From Camellia lanceoleosa (lineage: Eukaryota; Streptophyta; Magnoliopsida; Ericales; Theaceae), in NCBI GenBank assembly GCA_025200525.1, contig CM045763.1:155192246-155256245 (forward strand): a stretch of 64,000 bases of DNA. Direction: 5' to 3'. The notes under the pieces are model-generated. The model saw only the letters and a list, made by a program, of their open reading frames with translations, ran no database searches and had not been told where the DNA came from. The position numbers and the translations under genes were made by a program. Positions 19,400 through 29,528 of this stretch are shown in pieces; within the stretch, counting starts at the first letter, position 1, and every line of letters begins with the position of its first letter.

Positions 19400-22300
19400 G
19401 CTTTGTTGCCTACAAGAGAAGACTCTCTTCTCTTGGCTCAAGGGTGAGAAAGATTAGACATTTTTAGAGAGAAAAGACAGAGGAGAAGCTCTGGTTCTAG
19501 GTTAGAACTTGTGTATCTATCCTATCTCTCTTTTCCTCTCTTGTTTCTACACTAGGTGCTTTAATCCATATTATTGCACACAAGCACCTAGTGTTTCACC
19601 TTCCTTTGGTTACTGAGGTTCTAAGGGCTGGTTCTTGAAGTTTTTGGTTGGATTTGAGCTTAAGGAAGCAACAACATCAACCTTTGTGAAGGTGGTCTTC
19701 AAGGGTGAGAAACTACCCCTTTTTACTCCATTTTTGCACTCCATTTTTGCATAGTTTAGAACTATTTTTGTGCTTAGCATTTAATACAAAAAAATTTCTG
19801 TTTTTTAGTCCTCTTTATTGTTGGTTAAGAGTGTTTTGTGCTTTGGGGAGGTTTGACCACCCTTAGGCCTTGAAAAGGGCCTCATTTTGTGCTATTTTGT
19901 GAGAGCTCCGGGATTTTGGTGTTGGGGTCTCTTCACCACTGAAATCTTGAGGGATTTCAGTGGTGAAGATGATGCCTTGAAGTCCCAAGAAGGAGAGGGT
20001 CACCCCCTCTCCTTGTTGTCCTTGAAAAGGACCTATTTTGCCTCTTGAGGGAGCCCCATGTTTGGTTGTTTGTTGGTTATGCCATGGCTGTATTTTGTGC
20101 TCATATTGCCATATTATAACTTTGTATCATGTTGGTTTTAGTACTCCTTGCATGTTTTGCATAGATGCTTTGTAATGCCTCTTTAGTCCTTTAACATGCA
20201 TTAGGTTGTGTGCCTCTATTCTAACATGTTTTAGGCTTAGATTCATGAAGCTTGTATGCTTATTTTTCCATGAATAAGGTTTGTCCATGGCTACTTTGGT
20301 CAATCTTAGCTTGCATCACATAGCCTCTTTACATTTGGCTTGTAGGCCCTAAGAGCATGAAAGCATAGCATGCCTTGCTTGCATTGTTTTCAATGGTTTG
20401 GAACCATTTAGCATGCTATTTCAGTCCCTTAGACATGCTTGAATGATTGCCTTGCATGCCTCTTTGAAGTTTTGAAAGCATATGTTGTATGCCTAATGAT
20501 TTGGTCATTGTGTGTGCCTTGCTCTATAGCCACTTAGATGCCATCTAGGAGGTCCCTTTTATATGGTCTAGGGCTGCCTTCGACCTGTTTTAAGCCTTCT
20601 TGGCCTTGTGAGGCTTGGTTGGCTTAGCCATGGTTTAGGCCTCCTTTGGCTTGCCTTGGATGCTTGGATCATTTGTTGCATGCTTAGTCTATTTTGTTGG
20701 TTGGTTTGGCACCATGTCCAACATGATTTTAAGGCTTATATATGCATGTTAATACGTCCATGTTAGCCTCTTTTAAGTGTTCTTAAGAGTTGCTTGTTTA
20801 TGCCTAAGTGTTGGATTATGTATGCTTGCATGTGTGCATGTGTTGCATATATCTTAGCCTTCACTTCTATGGCATTTGGCCATTGATTTTAGGCTTATTT
20901 AGAGCTGCCTAACCTATGTGTAAGTCCATCCTCTTGTTGCTTGCATATGCTCCTTGAGTGTTGTAATGTATTGGTAAGTAAATGCATGTTAGGACTAACA
21001 TGATTGAATGAAGTCACATGCTTGTTTGCATGTTTGGACACCCGCATTACACCTTGCATACTTGATGGTTGACATTGGTGTTTCATGCCTTGTATGTTTG
21101 TTAGCTTGTATGCTCCTTTACATTGGCATGATTGCATACTAGTTGACACGTCTAGGATTGCATCACATAAACATGCATGCTCTACCTCTTGACCAAGTCA
21201 TTGTGTGTTTGTTTGGTTTGCATGCATTTGAAATAGAAGTTGCACATTTGGTTCTTTGGGCCATCATGCATGGAAATGCGTGATTGGTGGCCCGAGAATC
21301 GAAGCACATGCCCCTTTGAGTCACAAATATGATAAGGGGCATGATTGGTGCACACATTGTTGGAATTACATTGCCATGCAAGTTTTTACCCTCTGCTGCT
21401 GTGAGTTGCAGGTTCTGCAGACGTTCAGTGCCGGCCGGCAATATTTAGTGCCGACCGGCAGTCTATTGATGGCCGATGGATGAATTTTGTGCCGGTGACC
21501 CCATGCTGATGCCGGTGGAAGTCCCACTCAGCCGATGATGTCCCTCAGTGTCCTGAGAGGCACTCTTGAGACTTTGGCAGTCTTCTGAGATGCAAAGTAG
21601 GGAAAACAGAGGCAATCTAAGCATGGCAGTGCAATTCCGAGCAAGACCCGAGCATGCGTTGCATCCGGCCCTCATCTCGAGGCGGTTTACTGCTTTAATT
21701 AGATTAATTAATTTATTTGATTAATTTAGTTGGACTGTAATATTTTAATTAGTTTGCGTAGTTAATTAATCTGTATTATTCTTTCGGTCCCTCCGAGCGA
21801 GGGCATAATTGTAATAAGTGTGGGTGAGTGTGTGTATGTCTTCTAACCCCCACTTCTTTCTCCCTTTACGCACTCTTAATGGTTAGTATTAGGGCACGTT
21901 TATTTTAGCATACCTTATGCTATGCATGCGTGCATCCATGCATTTGTTGACATGCATCAGGCTCGGTACATCATACAAACTGCATTGTATTTTCAATTCC
22001 AAATTGAATACGTGCACCGAATAAAGTGCATTTCACATGCCATCTTTAGGGTTAGCCGAGCCTACTCTAAATTGCATCTTCGCCTGTGTTGCACTAGCCA
22101 TTTAACATGAACTAGGTCATGCATTTTTGCTAACTAGTTTCTTGTTTTGGCACGGAGTACGATGTAAGTATTTATGCTTTAGCATATCGCATGCGTGTGG
22201 ATGTTAACGTAATAGTATGCTTACCATGCGGCTAAGTGCTTATATGAGATAAACTGTTTGAATGCCTGTGGGTGGAGGTTGGATTGCTTGAGTTGGGAAA

Positions 22301-22640
22301 ACTCATTGAAATCCGTGTTTTAGCCTACTTGCGAGTAGCAAATTCCAAAGCATTTTCAAAACGAACGGATATGCAATGTTTGTTTCCAAATTAGGCGATC
22401 TAGTCTATACTTGTTTCTTTGTCAGGCATAACATAGTAATTCTAGGCTAATAACCTGGAACAAGAGCATGTAATGTTTTCAAAATTGATATCACGGTTAG
22501 TAGAGGCGGTCTTGGACCGGGCAAAAGGGGGTGCTCATAGCCGACCTTCCCCGATCGTACCCAAGCTCCCGAGCCAAGACCACTTTGGTGATGACGGACA
22601 CGTGGCCTTCGGCACCGAGTCAGGGTTTCCTAAATTTCCC
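19400..22640. other. Non-coding middle of long LTR copy 2
   Basis: No gene. GCATG/TGCAT words are frequent (20120-21220). A second CGGCCGGC cluster lies at 21430-21520. AT-rich ttaattaa words at 21690-21770 match copy 1 at 16830-16880. Confidence 0.65.
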
Positions 22641-22868
22641 GTTTTAAAATATTTAGGTGGCGACTTTGTATCTGGCAAAGCAGTCCATGTTTGGCACTTC
22701 TTTTCAAAAAAATCTGTTTTCTCAAACGATTTGCCAGATTGGGACTCTTTGGTTCAGATTTAGAACCGTGACATTTTGAGTCCTTTGAACTATAGTGACC
22801 CAATATCGAACCAGAACGGGGGGGAGTCGCACCCTCCCCGGGATGCGTTCAGGGATGTCTACACAAAC

Positions 22869-24300
22869 CAACCAAGGTTACCTGGTCCAATTTTACAGTA
22901 TCACAGCTACACATGTAGAGTAGGTACCCACTGATATTACAGTCATTTTACATGATTTTAATGATGTATTTGTGAAGCCTAGTGCCCTCTCTCCTCAACG
23001 ATTGATTGACCACCGAATTCCCCTAACACAAGGCAGTGCACCTCGTCCATGTGAGGCCATATAGGCATCCATACATACAGAAGAATGAAATTGAAAAAAT
23101 AGTCAAAGAGATGCTAGACGCTAGAATCATCAGACCAAGTACTAGTCCTTTTTCCTCCCATGTGCTATTGGTGAAAAAGAAGGATCACACTTGGAGGATG
23201 TGTGTTGATTACAGAGAATTGAACAAGTTGGCAGTTAAGGAAAAATTCCCCATCCCTATAATTGATGAACTATTGGATGAATTGCATGGTGCCAAAGTGT
23301 TCACAAAGCTCAATTTAAGAGCAGGATACCATCAAATTAGAGTGAATCCTGAAGACATCTCCAAAACTGCTTTCAGAACTCACGAGGGCCATTATGAATT
23401 TTTGGTTATGCCTTTTGGGCTGACCAATGCACCCTCCACTTTTCAAAGCCTAATGAATTCAGTTTTTAAACCTTACCTCAGGAGGTTTGTATTGGTCTTC
23501 TTTGATGACATCTTGATATATAGTAAAACTTGGGTTGACCACCTTCACCACTTGCAAACCACCTTACAATTATTGAGGACCAACCAGCTCTATGTCAAGA
23601 AATCTAAGTGTGCCTTTGGACAACAATCTTTGGAGTATTTGGGGCATATCATTTCTGAACAGGGTGTGGCAACAGATCCAGTCAAGATTGGGGCTATGTT
23701 GCAGTGGCCCAGACCAACATCCATCAAGGCATTGAGGGGATTTTTGGGGTTAACCGGTTACTACCGACGATTTGTGAAAAATTATGGGAAAGTTTGTGCA
23801 CCGCTTGCCACTCTATTGAAGAAGGACTCCTTTGGATGGAATGAGCAAGCAGAAAATGCTTTCAACACCTTAAAAGCAGCTATGACCTCCACACCTGTGT
23901 TAGCACTACCAAACTATGATAAGGACTTTATTTTGGAGTGTGATGCATCTGGCACGGGCATAGGTGCAGTCCTCATGCAAGATGGGAATCCCATAGCTTA
24001 TATTAGCAAGGCCTTGGCACCCAAGCATTTGGAGCTATCAACCTATGAGAAGGAGTTATTGGCAATAGTATATGCTGTCCACAAGTGGGGACACTACCTT
24101 TTGGGAAGACATTTTACCATCAAGACTGACCATCTCAGTCTTAAGTACCTACTAGACTAAAGGATCTCCTCTACTATGCAACAAAAGTGGCTCACAAAGT
24201 TGCTTGGCTATGACTATGACATTGTTTTCAAGGCTGGGCACGAGAACAAAGCTGCAAATGCTTTATCCAGACAGAGCATGGAACAACTTTGCACAGTTTT
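22869..24300 (+). pseudogene. Reverse transcriptase and RNase H (Reina-like)
   Basis: Copies element RNA into DNA and degrades the RNA strand. A frameshift near 23030 separates the first part from the main frame (23036-24160). RT motifs in order: [26 protein letters not shown], the [15 protein letters not shown] block, and the catalytic VFFDDIL (Asp pair at 23504-23509). RNase H follows with [23 protein letters not shown] and [13 protein letters not shown] single TAA (24158-24160) breaks the frame, which reopens as QKWLTKLLGYDYDIVF..NALSR. Overall well preserved for a dead copy. Confidence 0.9.
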
Positions 24301-25358
24301 AGCTCTTTCAGTTATTCAACCTGAGTGGCTCAATTCTCTCAAACAAGAATGGCATATTGACCCAACCCTCAAAACACTCATTGAGGGCTTAACCAATGAC
24401 CCAACCGCCAAACCAGGCTATTCTTGGACGCATGGGCTGTTGACCTACAAAGGTAGACTAGTAGTGGGCTCAAATGCACAGCTCAAGGAGTTACTTATGC
24501 AAGAGATACATGCTACCCCTTTGGGAGGACATTCCGGTACCAAAAAAACTTATCACCGAGCAAGACGATTGTTTTATTGGATGGGTGTGAAGAGGGACAT
24601 ATATGCTTTTGTGGCTCAATGTGATAATTGTCAGAGGAACAAAACTGAGACAAGAGGCTTCCCTGCCTCTGCAGCCCTTGCCCATCCCAGAAGGCATTTG
24701 GTCCGATATATCCATGGACTTTGTGGAAGGGCTCCTCAATTCCCATGGCAAGACTGTCATACTAGTGGTAGTGGACAGATTGTCCAAATACACTCATTTC
24801 ATTGCCCTATCCCATCCTTATATAGCTGTGGATGTAGCCCAAGCATTCTTGGATATCTACAAATTGCATGGCATGCCTAAATCTATCATATCTGATCAGG
24901 ATCCCATTTTCACCAGCAACTTTTGGCGGGAATTGTTCCGGTTACAAGGTATAAAACTGAACCTTAGCACCTCTTACCACTCTCAAACAGATGGCCAAAC
25001 AGAGGTGGTCAATAGGTGTCTTGAGGTGTACCTAAGGTGCATGACAGGAGATAGGCCCAAGGCATGGGCTCACTGGCTGCCCTTGGCTGAGTGGTGGTTC
25101 AATACCAATTACCACACTGCCACCAAGCTGACACCATACCAGATGGTGTATGGACAAGTACGCTCTTCCCACATCCACTATATCCCAAGGGTCTCCAATG
25201 TGGCTGCAGTTGATCAGTGGGGTAGGGATAGGGAAGCAACTCTAAAAATCCTCAAGGAACACCTAGTCCAAGCCCAAAATCGCATGAAGCAACAGGTAGA
25301 TCAATATCGAACCGAAAGACAATTTGCTATGGGAGATTGGGTATTCCTAAAATTGTAG
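24301..25358 (+). pseudogene. Integrase (Reina-like)
   Basis: Inserts the element DNA into the host genome. The zinc-binding part shows H..H (HATPLGGHSG) and CDNC, then a frameshift near 24640-24700 moves the core into the 24603-25358 frame. The catalytic triad is visible: MDFVEGL, ISDQDPIF and TDGQTEVVNR. The C-terminal part ends at a TAG (25356-25358) after GDWVFLKL. Confidence 0.88.
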
Positions 25359-25765
25359 CCCCACAAGCAATGCACATTACAATGCCGGTCTAACATGAAA
25401 CTCTCTCCAAGATTTTATGGGCCATTTCAGGTGTTGAAGAAGGTCGGTTAGGTAGCTTACCACTTGGACCTGCCCCCACACTCTAAGTTGCACCCAGTTT
25501 TCCATGTGTCCCTGCTCAAGAAGAAGTTGGGAGCCTACACCACACCACAAGCCACATTTCCACCCGTCAGGACTGATGGTGTCATTGAACTTGAACCCAT
25601 TGCAGTTTTGGACAGACGTTTGATCAAGTATAAAGGTAGGCCAGCCACTCAATTGTTGGTACAATGGTCTAATTCATACCCAGAGGATGCAACTTGGGAG
25701 CTGTATCAAGATCTCCAAGCCAAATTTCCAACTTTCCAACCTTGGGGACAAGGCTCTTTTCAAGG
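25359..25765 (+). pseudogene. Integrase C-terminus and chromodomain (Reina-like)
   Basis: After the TAG the frame continues with SPRFYGPFQVLKK, a further stop near 25450, then HPVFHVSLLKKKLG and a chromodomain-like end (LLVQWSNSYPEDATWELYQD). Chromodomains at this position steer chromovirus integration to heterochromatin. The sequence runs into the purine tract and the right LTR. Confidence 0.85.
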
Positions 25766-25774
25766 GGGAGGGAA
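25760..25774 (+). promoter_or_regulatory. Polypurine tract (Reina-like)
   Basis: AAGGGGGAGGGAA lies directly before the right LTR, the expected primer for plus-strand DNA synthesis. Confidence 0.85.
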
Positions 25775-26165
25775 TGATAGGCCATCAACTAGAAGTGACG
25801 CTGCTACCATGGGCTAAGACAAGGGGCTTAACTCAGGAGCAGTGAGCAGTGGTTTGGACCGTGGGCTGGACTGGATGATGGGCCAGACAACAGCTCAGTG
25901 ACTTGGTGCGGGATTAGCAGAATATGTTAAAGTTGTTGAGCGGGATTAGTGGAAGTTGTTAGAACTGTTGAGAGATATTGTATAAGGAGGGAGAGAAGGA
26001 GAGAGAAGGGGAATAATTTTTGTAATGAAGAAGATTGGGATCTAACGTTTCCTAGAGTTGGAACCCAGTTTCAAATTAATACAATTTTCCATTGCTATTT
26101 CAATTTTAGTCTCAATCTGTCTCAATCTTTTCTCTTAATTCCCATTTTTATCACTCATCCTACCA
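25775..26165 (+). repeat. Right LTR of Reina-like element
   Basis: 391 bp, about 94% identical to the left LTR by manual comparison. Followed by target duplication AACTA (26166-26170). Confidence 0.92.
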
Positions 26166-27724
26166 AACTAGAACCCCTACCTCAAGAATCAAGCAAAGGA
26201 GCAAGCTTTGAGAAGAATCCTTCGCGAATCCGAATTCTAATCGGTAGAACATGATGATCTTCAAGCTTCTTCACTTCTTAGTGAGTGATCTTGGCCAAAA
26301 CTTAGAAGAATGGCGCGTATTTGGGATCAAAACCCTAGGGTTTTCGGACCTAGGGCAAGAGGGATGAAGAGAGGAGAGGAAAGTGTGATGAATGATCTAG
26401 AAAAGCCCCTTTAAACTTGCTGAATTCGCGCGGTCCACTCGAGCGTCTCTTTCTACGCTCAAGCGTACCCGCTTCCGGCACAGATATGAAAACTTCGAAC
26501 AGGTATAACTCTCCCATCCGGACTCCGTTTTAGGTCCTTCTTGTGTCCAAATTGAAGCCCAAAAATAAGATTTCCAATGGATCTAACCTCACATCCAAAT
26601 TCAAAGTGTGGAAAAAGAAATGGGCAAAAGAGTGATGGCTGATCGTAGACGAATTATTCGAATTAAAGTTTTTGGTACAATCTTACTTTACCATCATATT
26701 ACCACCTCAATCAATACCCCAAAATAAAATAAGGAGGTTCCAAATACACTAATAAAAATGTCAAGGGCAATCTCACTTTCCACGCTCGAGCGTCGCTTCC
26801 CACGCTCGAGCGCACACAGACTAACAAAGCCATCCGCTCGAGCGTCAACTCCCCCGCTCAAGCGGAGATTCACAACTCTCAGAATCTCAGGCCGTCTGCA
26901 AAATTACTGGGAACCCCACAAGTTTGCTTGAGCATCAACTCCCCCGCTCAAGTGGAGGGAAAAAATTTAGATCCTTACAATCTTCAAGCCCGCCTGAACT
27001 AGTTTGCTATGGGATATACCACATAAACATTTATGTCCTTGTATGAAATAAGAATCTGTTAAGTTTATGGTTTGCTTTTCAGTAAGGACATCATTTAGAA
27101 CCTCTTTACACTGTTGTTATTCACTAGGTTTTAGCTCACATTTTGATATGTATATCAATCCAAATGTTTAATCCAAAGAACAACAAGGATAATAAGAGAT
27201 GGACAACAACATTGACCAATGAAATGCGAGTCTGGAACATAGTAAAATATTGGGTCAAAACTAGAGTCGCTATAAGAATCAATTTTGAAAAATAAATTTT
27301 TTAAAAGAGTTTACAAAATTTAAAAACTTGTTTAGTTATATATTCTAAAAATAGTTTTTAAAATTTTGAGAATTCAAAACTTATTTGTTATTCAAACTCT
27401 TAAATAATTTTTAAAACTCTGTTTTGTTTTGAAATTTTCAAAAATAACTTTTGAAATATTTGTAGTGGACCTTTTAAATATTTTAATAAATGTTTTTTTT
27501 TTTGTTTTTTTATGATTTTTTTAAAAAAAATATTAAATACTAACAAATATACAGAAAAATATACAATTTTTATTTTATTTTTAAAATTTTTTGTAGATCG
27601 ACTCAATCTAAATATACTTAAAACGTTTAAAATTTGTGAAAAAATCTTAAACTTTCAAAAACCTTTCCAAAATCCAAATTGGACTCAATTTTTTAGAAAG
27701 TGAGTTAAAATAGTCCTGATATAT

Positions 27725-27756
<32 letters not shown>

Positions 27757-27757
27757 G
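27725..27757. repeat. (AC)n(AT)n microsatellite
   Basis: Compound dinucleotide tract in unit 2. Unit 1 has only a short tatatata at the same place. Confidence 0.95.
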
Positions 27758-27972
27758 TATACACTAGCAGTCTAATGACAAAAAGAGAAGATTAATATTA
27801 AAGGCACGATGTAATAATATTATATGCGTATTTTTATTTTCACTTGAGTAACACACTATATGTGCTCAAGTGATCATGTTATATAGATATGTCATTATAT
27901 AAAAAAGAAAAAATTAATACTTTCAATTGAATGTAATGTTAATAATGAGGCTTAATGAACTCTAATTTCAAT

Positions 27973-28191
27973 TTAAAACAGAAAACAAAAAGGATTTATG
28001 TATCTTCTTACGTAGAATAGAACGACTAGGAGCAGCATAAAGAAGAACATCTTAATCGAAATTCTGCGATCGAAATTCCGGCCCCGCACAAAAAAGTGTT
28101 CGAATATTTCAGAGCCCAATTTGCTCACAACAGGTTTGACAATGTAATTCATGAAAACTTCCCTTGCAGCAGTCTCTCCAACTTCCTTCAT
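27973..28191 (-). CDS. ORF B, unit 2: 72-residue putative tail-anchored microprotein
   Basis: The ATG at 28191 begins a 72-codon frame matching unit 1 ORF B residue for residue in most positions (core REVFMNYIVKPVVSKLGSEI, then EHFFVRGRNF, then hydrophobic MFFFMLLLVVLFYVRR). Most substitutions are conservative and the frame is exactly preserved. This is the better of the two hints that B is or recently was coding. TATA box at 28226-28233. It lies in the part of unit 2 beyond the big insertion, so its local context is intact. Confidence 0.5.
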   Translation of the reverse strand: MKEVGETAAREVFMNYIVKPVVSKLGSEIFEHFFVRGRNFDRRISIKMFFFMLLLVVLFYVRRYINPFCFLF

Positions 28192-29528
28192 CTTCAAGTG
28201 TAGAAATGGTGGTTCTGTGATGGAGCTTTTATACTTGGGGGGGGGGGGGGAGATCTTCAAGTGTAGGAATGGTGGTTCTATGATGGAGCTTTTATACTAG
28301 GGGAGGGGGTTTAGCGATTTGGACAATTAACCACGATTTGACATGTGACACCTCTTGTAACGAGCAACACCTCTTTTACTTGTCCATATTGGTCTTTTAC
28401 TTTACAGTGTGTACATTCTCTCTCTACATCTTTCTGAGGAATTCGATTGTTCAATCCACCATCAGATTGAACCATCTAATCGAGCTTATTAAGTCTATTT
28501 TTGAGTCTCATTTGGATAATTTGAACTGTTTATATTTTAGGATTGTCAAGTATGTCATTTTTGCAACCAAAAGAAAAAAAAAAAAAGTCGATCAGATAAT
28601 GGAAATCACATGTTTTATCCAAACACAAGATTTTCGTTATCTGATCAACCTAATTTTTTGCAAAGATGATATACTCTATGGAACCCTCTATACAAAATTG
28701 ATTTGAACACGTGATTTCCGTTATCCAATCGACTTAATATTTTACAGGGTCTGGCTCTACCACATGAATGGCCTAAAGCAAAAAATTAAAGGCAGACTGT
28801 TTTAGTTTTGTTTTGTTTCTTCTTTTTCAAAGCTATGAGCATATTGAAATAGATTTTTATTAGAGATGAAAGAATACTAGTTTAATGAACTAACTGGACC
28901 TATTTTTTACCGATTTTTAATGAAATTTAAATTTGATGCAAGATTTGGAGAATGATTGGAGATATTCTAATCATATTCATTTATTATTTGATATTTGTGT
29001 CGTGTTTATGTGTCATGTCAATAAATTTTATTTTTAATTAAAAATATCAAATATATAAAAAAAATTTAAATTTTCCTTTCACACTAAGCACGAGACTTTA
29101 TAAATTAAAAAAAAAAAACTCATTATAATTATTTGGAAATAATTTAATATTTTGTCTTGTGGTATACATGAAATTTATAATTCTTTTTAAGGGCACCATA
29201 CTGAGAGGCAATGGAGTCTCAAGCACGTGTTAAAACCTTTTAGTGTTGAGCCCTATCCATTGAACCCACCTCGGATACAATTATTAAAGACATTATTACT
29301 AAGACCTATTTTAAGAAATAAGTTAAAAGTTAATGTTTTAATTTTTTTTTTAAAAATAACATATAGAAAGAAATTAATTTTTAACTATGTTGTCAAAACT
29401 AGACCTAAATATTTGTGATGGTAAAAGATGATATTGTATTTTACTAGTTTCAAAAAACTTTTGCGATATATACTTTCGCCCTGTCAAGGCCATAAGTTTA
29501 ACACGGTGCTGCCACATCACAATAATAT

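Larger units (their letters stand above)
18950..22863 (+). mobile_element. Long non-coding LTR, TGTAGACACCCC family, copy 2 (3.9 kb)
   Basis: TGTAGACACC to ATGTCTACA, perfect duplication CAAAC (18945-18949, 22864-22868). Collinear with copy 1: the same first words (CATTTTTGACCGTCCT), CGGCAC clusters (19180-19260), G-box palindrome, TGCAT-rich middle, and the ATTTAGGTGGCGACTTT block near 22651. No coding domain. It sits between protease and reverse transcriptase of the Reina-like element. Confidence 0.75.
12699..26165 (+). mobile_element. Reina-like Ty3/gypsy chromovirus, degenerate, with two nested LTRs
   Basis: The two LTRs are 391 bp each (12699-13089 and 25775-26165), start TGATAGG and end CTACCA. 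They differ at about 23 positions by eye, mostly transitions. The target duplication AACTA is perfect (12694-12698 and 26166-26170). A primer-binding site (13091) and purine tract (about 25760-25774) are present. Internal order gag, protease, RT, RNase H, integrase, chromodomain is that of a chromovirus. The short LTR and CYNCDEK-type knuckle point to the Reina lineage. Gag and the PR-RT junction are each split by a 4 kb insertion, and pol has stops and frameshifts, so the element is dead. Confidence 0.9.
10390..26984 (-). mobile_element. Non-coding LTR-like element (outer shell of complex 1) with target duplication
   Basis: Read on the minus strand the element begins TGTAAGGATC (right end, 26979) and ends GGACGTGAAA (left end, 10395). 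The expected terminal CA is changed to AA. The flanks GTCTT (10390-10394) and ATCTT (26980-26984) match the uninterrupted unit 1 site with one mismatch. Its own sequence is 10395-12698 plus 26171-26979, about 3.1 kb, without protein-coding domains, so it is probably a solo LTR or a non-autonomous element. It contains tandem motifs (11440-11900), a CAACT-rich stretch and CTCGAGCG words (26430-26950). The Reina-like element is inserted inside it. Confidence 0.65.
6337..29236. repeat. Tandem 6.3 kb unit, copy 2, split by a 16.6 kb insertion
   Basis: The unit runs 6337-10394, is interrupted by the LTR complex 10395-26979, and resumes at 26985. Removing the insertion and one target-site copy leaves about 6.3 kb, matching copy 1. 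ORF A (8357-8512) is truncated. ORF B (27973-28191) is intact. The CT tract of the leader has shrunk, while the downstream GA tract (7366-7411) is long. Confidence 0.9.
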
